A stretch of DNA of 12,216 nt from Pseudodesulfovibrio sp. Lineage in GTDB: Bacteria > Desulfobacterota > Desulfovibrionia > Desulfovibrionales > Desulfovibrionaceae. The notes under the pieces are model-generated. The model saw only the letters and a list, made by a program, of their open reading frames with translations, had not been told where the DNA came from and searched no databases. Shown in pieces: positions 7,396 to 12,216 of this stretch (position 1 is the stretch's first letter; each line of letters begins with the position of its first letter). Where the stretch lies: the NCBI GenBank assembly GCA_022712815.1, contig JAFLJW010000394.1, positions 1 to 12,216 on the forward strand. Reading direction: 5' to 3'. A program made the translations under genes and the position numbers.

Positions 7396-8637
7396 ATGAG
7401 CCACGGTTTTTTCACCATTATCAGCCGCGAGGATTTTGAAGAACTCCTCAAAGGATTCGCCCCGCTTGGAAAAGAGCTGGTTGATCTGTCCCTTGCTTCA
7501 GGCCGCGTTTTGGCTGAAGGAATCATCGCCGCCCACGACTGGCCGCTGCTCGACCGCTCCTGTATGGACGGCTTTGCACTCAATGCACGCGATGCGTTCG
7601 GAGCCACCGAATCCAATCCCGGCTATCTGGAATGCACAGCGACCCTGCCCATCGACAAAATGCCAAGCATCACCGTTCAGCCGGGAGAATGTGCCAGGAT
7701 CGCCACGGGCGGCGTTCTGCCGGATGGTACAGATGCTGTAATCATGGTGGAATATACCGGTGAAATGGATGGAACCACCATCGAAATCCGAAAGAGCGTG
7801 ACCCCCGGCGAAAATGTCATGCAGCGTGGCGAGGATGCCAGAGCAGGTAAGGTCGCCCTTGAAGCCGGAACCGTCATGCGTCCGCAGGAAATAGGGCTGG
7901 CCGCCGCCCTTGGCTTTGAAAAAATATCACTGGTCAAATCGCCCCGGGTGGGCATCCTTTCCACCGGCGACGAGTTGATCGAAATCAATCAGACGCCCAA
8001 ACCCGGTCAGGTGCGGGATGTCAACTCCCTGACTGTGGCCGCACTGGTCCAACGCGCCGGCGGCATCCCCACCCGGTATGGACTCGTCAAGGACGACCTC
8101 GCCAGCCTGACAGACGCCCTGCAAACGGCCATCGACGAGAATGACCTTGTCCTCTTGTCCGGCGGCAGCTCCATCGGTGTGCGCGACCTGACCATTCAGG
8201 CTCTGGAATCCATCCCCGACTCCGAAACCCTGGCGCACGGGGTGGCCTTGAGTCCCGGCAAGCCTACCATCTTGGGCCGAGCTCTGGGAAAATCGGTCCT
8301 CGGCCTGCCCGGCCAAGTCACTTCGGCTCTGGTCGTCATGCACGTACTCATCCTGCCACTCATCCGCCACCTTCAAGGCGACAGCAAAGCTTTTGACGCG
8401 ACAAGGCGTCCTGTGCGCAAGGCAGAGCTGGCTCGCAATCTGGCCTCCAAACCGGGGCGGGAGGACTATGTACGGATACGACTTGAAGAAAGAGACAATG
8501 CACCGCCGCTGGCACATCCGGTGCTGGGGAAATCCGGCCTGTTGCGGACCATTGTTCAGGCCGATGGACTGGCGAGCATCCCCGCGGACTCGGAAGGATT
8601 GTACAAAGGGGACTTGATTGATATCTGGACTATATAA
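7396..8637 (+). CDS. moeA: Molybdopterin molybdotransferase MoeA
   Basis: MoeA inserts molybdate (or tungstate) into adenylylated molybdopterin, the last general step of molybdenum cofactor synthesis, in the cytoplasm. The product is 413 residues, normal length. The N-terminal MoeA domains carry SCMDGFAL at 55-62, GECARIATGGVLPDGTDAV from 97, and GEDARAG from 145. The central molybdopterin-binding (MogA-like) domain has GILSTGDELI from 186 and LLSGGSSIGVRDL with G256. The C-terminal domain IV runs from about 330. AGGAG at 7380-7384 precedes the ATG by 11 bases. A sulfate reducer would need it for formate dehydrogenases and similar enzymes. It stands apart from other moa/mob genes here. The next gene converges from the right, 24 bases away. 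Confidence 0.95.
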   Translation: MSHGFFTIISREDFEELLKGFAPLGKELVDLSLASGRVLAEGIIAAHDWPLLDRSCMDGFALNARDAFGATESNPGYLECTATLPIDKMPSITVQPGECARIATGGVLPDGTDAVIMVEYTGEMDGTTIEIRKSVTPGENVMQRGEDARAGKVALEAGTVMRPQEIGLAAALGFEKISLVKSPRVGILSTGDELIEINQTPKPGQVRDVNSLTVAALVQRAGGIPTRYGLVKDDLASLTDALQTAIDENDLVLLSGGSSIGVRDLTIQALESIPDSETLAHGVALSPGKPTILGRALGKSVLGLPGQVTSALVVMHVLILPLIRHLQGDSKAFDATRRPVRKAELARNLASKPGREDYVRIRLEERDNAPPLAHPVLGKSGLLRTIVQADGLASIPADSEGLYKGDLIDIWTI

Positions 8638-8661
8638 CCATACTGGATAATTAACCTTTGA

Positions 8662-9627
8662 TTAAAACTGGTCCTGCTGACCTTCAAGTTCGACGATCTT
8701 CCAGCCATCGTGTTCATGTGAAAGCACAAAGACGGAATCCTCTTCGAGGTTCTCGTCCAGATCAGCGACCTTGACCCGATACGCTCCGAACACACGGACT
8801 TCCGCCCAGTCACCTTCCATCCGTATCAGCTCAAACCCGAGTCCCGATGTGTCGATCAGGGCTGTACGGAGTATCCGATACGTCCCTTGCTGACGTTGCA
8901 CTTCCTTGAAAACCTCGAATCTGAAATCATGCCGGTCGCGGACATCCTCGGCAAAAAGGATTCCGTAATCATCGGCCAGCGATGTCTGCTTGACGTAGAA
9001 TATCTTTAAAAGGTCAACGATTTCTTCCGGCACAATCTTGTCAGGATCAGCGGGCGGCAGAGCCGGGACATGTGACAGGTCTGACCGGGAGTCATCGCTC
9101 TCCCCGGCACCCGGCACGGCCATGAGCGTTATGTAGAGCTTGATTTCCGATACCGCCAGCTTCATCCTGGCCGTCTTCTCACCCTTGGGAAAGACATCAT
9201 CGATGACAATCCGAAGTGATTTTACAGGCTTGCCAGAGCAATCTATGACCTGCTCACCCGGTTCATCGCGTAGCCAGAACGCGGTTTCCGTGCCGTCCGG
9301 GTATACAATTCGCCCGGCTCTGACACGTCGGAACTCCTTGAATTTACCTTCTCCCTGATGGCCGTTGAAAAAGCCCAGCCGGTCCACTCGGATGGGTATG
9401 CCGAAGGTCAGATCGATCCATTGCCCTGTTCCCGGTCCGATACCTCCCCCAACCCAGGCCGTGGTGGTATCGTTGTCCAGCAGATTTTCAGGTGCGTACT
9501 CAAGGCCGAAATCAAACTTGAAGCTCGAAACCTTGACGGTCACATCAAGAGCATGGGCCGGGGTCGCCAGCATGATGACGATTATGAATGAGAAGAGAAG
9601 TCGGGCTGCTTGCATGAAGAAATTCAT
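8662..9627 (-). CDS. Exported discoidin-like (NADase-type glycan-binding) domain protein, short linker
   Basis: Unnamed exported protein of 321 residues. Residues 1-26 form a Sec signal peptide, hydrophobic FSFIIVIML and cleavage after AHA. Residues ~27-166 are a jelly-roll discoidin-like domain resembling the NADase-type glycan-binding family: ENLLDNDTTTAWVGGG, FNGHQGEGKF, YPDGT, and a closing VSEIKLY. An acidic Pro/Ser/Asp linker covers 167-198. The C-terminal ~120 residues (DYGILFAEDVRDRHDF to DGWKIVELEG) look like an alpha+beta, perhaps NTF2-like, domain; this is a guess from pattern. It is a paralogue of the gene immediately upstream (52 bases) and probably shares its transcript. The start has no strong Shine-Dalgarno; an ATG four codons in is an alternative. 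Ligand and role are unknown. Confidence 0.8.
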   Translation of the reverse strand: MNFFMQAARLLFSFIIVIMLATPAHALDVTVKVSSFKFDFGLEYAPENLLDNDTTTAWVGGGIGPGTGQWIDLTFGIPIRVDRLGFFNGHQGEGKFKEFRRVRAGRIVYPDGTETAFWLRDEPGEQVIDCSGKPVKSLRIVIDDVFPKGEKTARMKLAVSEIKLYITLMAVPGAGESDDSRSDLSHVPALPPADPDKIVPEEIVDLLKIFYVKQTSLADDYGILFAEDVRDRHDFRFEVFKEVQRQQGTYRILRTALIDTSGLGFELIRMEGDWAEVRVFGAYRVKVADLDENLEEDSVFVLSHEHDGWKIVELEGQQDQF

Positions 9628-9654
9628 AGCACATTTTAAACAGATACGCTTTCA

Positions 9655-9673
9655 CGAAAACAGTCGGTTTTCG
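9655..9673 (-). other. Intercistronic hairpin between the two paralogues
   Basis: CGAAAAC (9655-9661) and GTTTTCG (9667-9673) form a perfect seven-pair stem with a five-base loop in the 52-base gap between the two minus-strand genes. No T run follows on the minus strand, so it is not a standard terminator. It could affect mRNA processing or the stability ratio of the two messages, or be chance. Confidence 0.4.
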
Positions 9674-9679
9674 AGGATT

Positions 9680-10999
9680 CTATTTGTCCTGAACCCCGTT
9701 GATCAACAACTTGCCGTCCTCCTTCATGAAGGAAAACAAGGTGTTCACCGGGAACTCGAAAGCCTTGTTTTCAACATAATATCGATACGGCCCATGTACG
9801 TAAACCATGGCGGAATCTTCGCGAATGACCGGCTTGTCAAAGCTGAGCCCGATGTGCTCGAGCATGGCGATATGATGCTTGCCAAACTCCTTTTTGATCC
9901 GCATCCGGTCCTGTACTTCAAGAAATATTTTCCGCTCTCGTTCACGTATATCCGATGTAAATACATCTGGATAGCTATCGTGCAACGTGGTCAGCAAAGC
10001 AAAGTACCGTTTGATCTGGGCCACGAATTCAAGGTCCAGCCAGGGGCTTATCACTCCGCTATCCATCGGCATGTCCACCGGAACCGGAACGGATGCCCGC
10101 AAACGGGTAATGCCGGGCTGGGAAGCCGAAGGAGCACGTTTGGCCTTCTTCTTTGGTGCGACTTTTTTTGGAGCAGGCTTCTGAGCCTTCTTTTTGGGGG
10201 CTGACTTTTTGACCACAGGTTTGATTTCCGGCTTTGGCTTGGTCACCGGCTTTGACTTGGTCACCGGGGCTGGCTTGGCCTTCCTCGGCTTGGAAGCAGG
10301 CTCGGCCTTTTTTGGATTGAGACTGACTTTATCTTTTTTTACCGGCTTGGGCTTTTCTTTCTTGACCGAAACTGCCGGTTTCGGACTGGCTGCCTCTTCG
10401 GCATCCAAAGCGGCTGCGCCGTCACCCTGTTTCGCCAGTTTAACGTCAATTTCAGTCTCACCGCTTGCGGCCTCGCCGCCCTTGCCAAGTGTTCCGTAGA
10501 CCTTGATCTCGGACACGGCGACCTTGGCCTTACCCATGGCCTTGTCCTTGGAACTAGGGGCCACCCCGGTAATGATGATCTTGATGGAACTGGCCGTCAC
10601 GGGCTTGAGAGAAATTTCCTGCTCGCCTGAGACGGGTTTCAATATAAATTTCTGGCGGGTCCCGTCCGGGTAGAGGATAACGCCCCTGGTCAAACGCCGA
10701 AATTTATCGAACTGCCCCTTGCCCTGATGCCCGTTATGGATACGCAGGGACTCCAGGGCAACAGGTGACGGAAAGTCGATCTCGATATATTTGCCCGGCC
10801 CGATCCCCTTGCCGCCACCGACCCAAGCTGTGTGCGGATCGCCGTCAATCAGATTGTCCGCAATGTACTTGCCCTGATGGTTGGGTACATCCACAGCCAT
10901 ATCCGCTATCTCTGCCGCAAAAGCAGAGGTACACAGCAGGCTTGGCAGGAGCACCAAGGCTGCGGCAAATGATATCTTTCGGGTGACCTTTTTCAACAT
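9680..10999 (-). CDS. Exported discoidin-like domain protein with long Lys/Pro/Ala linker
   Basis: Unnamed exported protein of 439 residues, paralogue of the next gene. Signal peptide: basic MLKKVTRK, hydrophobic core, cleavage near AFA/AE (about 28). Residues ~30-169 are the discoidin-like domain: DNLIDGDPHTAWVGGG, HNGHQGKGQFDKFRR, YPDGT, and closing VSEIKVYG. Residues ~171-300 form a low-complexity linker, most strongly Lys/Pro/Ala at 207-289 (KPKPVKK, VTKSKPVTKPKP, APKKKAKRAP). The C-terminal domain (~318-439) resembles the partner's, with DVFTSDIRERERKIF and a YRYYVE strand. There is no lipobox at C23, so it is probably soluble in the periplasm or outside. The basic linker suggests spanning or binding the cell wall or an acidic polymer (inference). 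The start has GGAA about eight bases upstream. A terminator ends 16 bases before the ATG. Confidence 0.82.
   Translation of the reverse strand: MLKKVTRKISFAAALVLLPSLLCTSAFAAEIADMAVDVPNHQGKYIADNLIDGDPHTAWVGGGKGIGPGKYIEIDFPSPVALESLRIHNGHQGKGQFDKFRRLTRGVILYPDGTRQKFILKPVSGEQEISLKPVTASSIKIIITGVAPSSKDKAMGKAKVAVSEIKVYGTLGKGGEAASGETEIDVKLAKQGDGAAALDAEEAASPKPAVSVKKEKPKPVKKDKVSLNPKKAEPASKPRKAKPAPVTKSKPVTKPKPEIKPVVKKSAPKKKAQKPAPKKVAPKKKAKRAPSASQPGITRLRASVPVPVDMPMDSGVISPWLDLEFVAQIKRYFALLTTLHDSYPDVFTSDIRERERKIFLEVQDRMRIKKEFGKHHIAMLEHIGLSFDKPVIREDSAMVYVHGPYRYYVENKAFEFPVNTLFSFMKEDGKLLINGVQDK
10230..10265 (-). repeat. Tandem 18-bp repeat inside the linker coding region
   Basis: Two adjacent 18-base units, 10230-10247 and 10248-10265, differ at one base (GGCTTTGG versus GGCTTTGA, then CTTGGTCACC in both). 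On the coding strand they give VTKPKP and VTKSKP. A degenerate third copy follows. In-frame units like these let the linker grow or shrink by slippage without frameshift. Confidence 0.75.
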
Positions 11000-11015
11000 A
11001 TATTATTCCGATAAC

Positions 11016-11045
11016 AAAAAAGAGAGCCAATTGGCTCCCTTTTTT
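11016..11045 (-). terminator. Intrinsic terminator after ahcY, symmetric
   Basis: GAGCCAATTGGCTC at 11024-11037 is a perfect palindrome (five-pair GAGCC/GGCTC stem with AATT loop). After one A/C mismatch it extends by G/C at 11022/11039 and then A-T pairs. On the minus strand it is followed by TTTTTT (complement of 11016-11021), so it terminates ahcY 22 bases after its stop codon. The flanks are A-rich on one side and T-rich on the other, so it could work in both directions. Confidence 0.8.
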
Positions 11046-11067
11046 ATCGGACAATTCAGGATATTAC

Positions 11068-12216
11068 TTAATAGCGGTAGTGATCGGGCTTGTAAGGACC
11101 GTCCTGATCCACACTGATGTAGTCAGCCTGTTCCTTGGTCAGCTTCTCCAGCTTGACGCCGAGACGCCCCAAATGCAGGCGGGCAACTTCCTCGTCCAGC
11201 TTTTTGGGCAGGATCATGACGGTCGGCTCGTAGGTGTTTTTGGCCAGATCGAGCTGTGCCAGGACCTGATTGGTAAAGGAGTTGGACATGACGAAACTGG
11301 GATGACCGGTGGCGCAACCCAGATTGACCAGACGGCCTTCTGCCAGCACGATCAGGGACTTGCCGGAAGGCAGGGTCCACTTGTCCACCTGAGGCTTGAC
11401 CTCTTTCTTGACGCACTTGGGGTTGCTCTCAAGGTGAAGCATCTCGATCTCGGAATCAAAGTGACCTATATTGCAGATAATGGCCTCGTCCTTCATGGCA
11501 TCCATGTGTACGCCGGAGATAACGTGATAGTTTCCGGTGCAGGTGACGAAAATATCGCCACGGGAAGCGGCATCTTCCATGGTGGTGACTTCGTAGCCTT
11601 CCATGGCGGCCTGGAGTGCGCAGATGGGATCGACCTCGGTGACCAGCACGCGAGCACCAAAGCCGCGCATGGACTGGGAGCATCCCTTGCCCACATCGCC
11701 GTAACCAATCACGACCACGACCTTGCCCGCTATCATGACATCGGTAGCACGCTTGATACCGTCAGCCAGGGATTCGCGGCAGCCGTAGAGGTTGTCGAAT
11801 TTGGACTTGGTGACTGAATCGTTCACATTGATAGCAGGAAATGGAAGCTCACCACGCTCAAACATCTGATACAGACGATGAACACCGGTGGTGGTCTCTT
11901 CAGTTACGCCCTGAATCGCATCACGGCGAGTCGTGTAATAACCCGGCTGAGTAGCCAGACGTTTTTTGATTGAAGCAAACAGATACTCTTCTTCTTCAGA
12001 GCCCGGATTATCCAATACAGAAGCATCCTGTTCAGCTTTTGCACCCAGAACCAGCAGTGTTGTTGCATCACCACCATCATCAAGAATCATGTTCGGCGTA
12101 CCACCGTCATGCCACTCCATGATGCTGTGGCAAAACTCCCAATAATCTTCCAGCGTTTCACCTTTGTGAGCGAAAACAGGGATGTCTTCAGCAGCAATCG
12201 CAGCAGCAGCGTGATC
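11068..12216 (-). CDS. ahcY: S-adenosylhomocysteine hydrolase, N-terminus beyond window
   Basis: Adenosylhomocysteinase splits S-adenosylhomocysteine into adenosine and homocysteine, using bound NAD+, and so relieves product inhibition of methyltransferases. 382 residues are visible; about 80-100 N-terminal residues lie outside. The frame enters at the window edge with DHAAAAIAAEDIPVFAHKGE, so the Met at 12120 is internal. Conserved parts include WHDGGTPNMILDDGGDAT, the ~40-residue insertion around KAEQDASVLDNPGSEEEEY found in many bacterial and plant enzymes, NVNDSVTKSKFDNLYG, the NAD-binding GYGDVGKGC, NIGHFDSEI, GCATGHPSFVMSNSF, and the C-terminal KPDHYRY that reaches into a neighbouring subunit. 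Codon choice changes near 11820: upstream it is T/A-ending, downstream mostly C/G-ending. A terminator follows the stop. Confidence 0.96.
   Translation of the reverse strand, partial: DHAAAAIAAEDIPVFAHKGETLEDYWEFCHSIMEWHDGGTPNMILDDGGDATTLLVLGAKAEQDASVLDNPGSEEEEYLFASIKKRLATQPGYYTTRRDAIQGVTEETTTGVHRLYQMFERGELPFPAINVNDSVTKSKFDNLYGCRESLADGIKRATDVMIAGKVVVVIGYGDVGKGCSQSMRGFGARVLVTEVDPICALQAAMEGYEVTTMEDAASRGDIFVTCTGNYHVISGVHMDAMKDEAIICNIGHFDSEIEMLHLESNPKCVKKEVKPQVDKWTLPSGKSLIVLAEGRLVNLGCATGHPSFVMSNSFTNQVLAQLDLAKNTYEPTVMILPKKLDEEVARLHLGRLGVKLEKLTKEQADYISVDQDGPYKPDHYRY

Noticed and set aside
8638..8661. Terminator between the converging moeA and exported-protein genes
   Set aside because: The 24-base gap holds only a three-pair CCA/TGG inverted repeat and no T run, too weak to call.
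9365..10204. Plus-strand open frame opposite the two exported-protein genes
   Set aside because: It crosses both minus-strand genes and their gap, has no family content, and arises as an antisense shadow; the minus-strand frames have signal peptides and conserved domains.

Overview
The window looks like ordinary chromosome of a mid-GC, Gram-negative, probably anaerobic bacterium. The best guess is a sulfate reducer of the Desulfovibrionaceae (Desulfovibrio/Pseudodesulfovibrio type). The reasons are the order rplU-rpmA-obgE-proB, the sequence style of ProB and the TauE/SafE permease, a pair of bacteriohemerythrins, and small secreted proteins of unknown role. This assignment comes from recognising protein families, not from a database search. 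I saw no phage, transposon, CRISPR array, tRNA or rRNA.

Layout, left to right. (1) 1-710: ribosomal protein genes rplU and rpmA, closed by a strong intrinsic terminator. (2) 733-4399: obgE, proB and an MFS exporter gene, tightly packed. They are followed by a 48-codon small ORF with an excellent ribosome binding site, then a hairpin plus T9 terminator. (3) 4401-5342, minus strand: a TauE/SafE-family permease gene, divergent from the next block. (4) 5524-8637, plus strand: argB, a hemerythrin gene broken by two opposite single-base frameshifts, an intact hemerythrin, and moeA. (5) 8662-10999, minus strand: two paralogous genes for exported proteins, each with an N-terminal discoidin-like (NADase-type glycan-binding) domain and a C-terminal domain I could not name. 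(6) 11016-12216, minus strand: a bidirectional-looking terminator and the C-terminal ~380 residues of S-adenosylhomocysteine hydrolase, whose start lies beyond the window.

How the genes relate. Blocks 1-2 join ribosome assembly (L21, L27, Obg GTPase) to proline synthesis. Block 4 joins arginine synthesis, oxygen or iron handling by hemerythrin, and molybdenum cofactor assembly; these are unlikely to form one pathway. Block 5 is the least understood part and the best candidate for new biology: two envelope proteins of shared architecture but very different linkers, one short and acidic, the other ~130 residues long with a Lys/Pro/Ala-rich core. ahcY recycles S-adenosylhomocysteine in the methyl cycle. 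Its upstream third has noticeably different codon choice from the rest.
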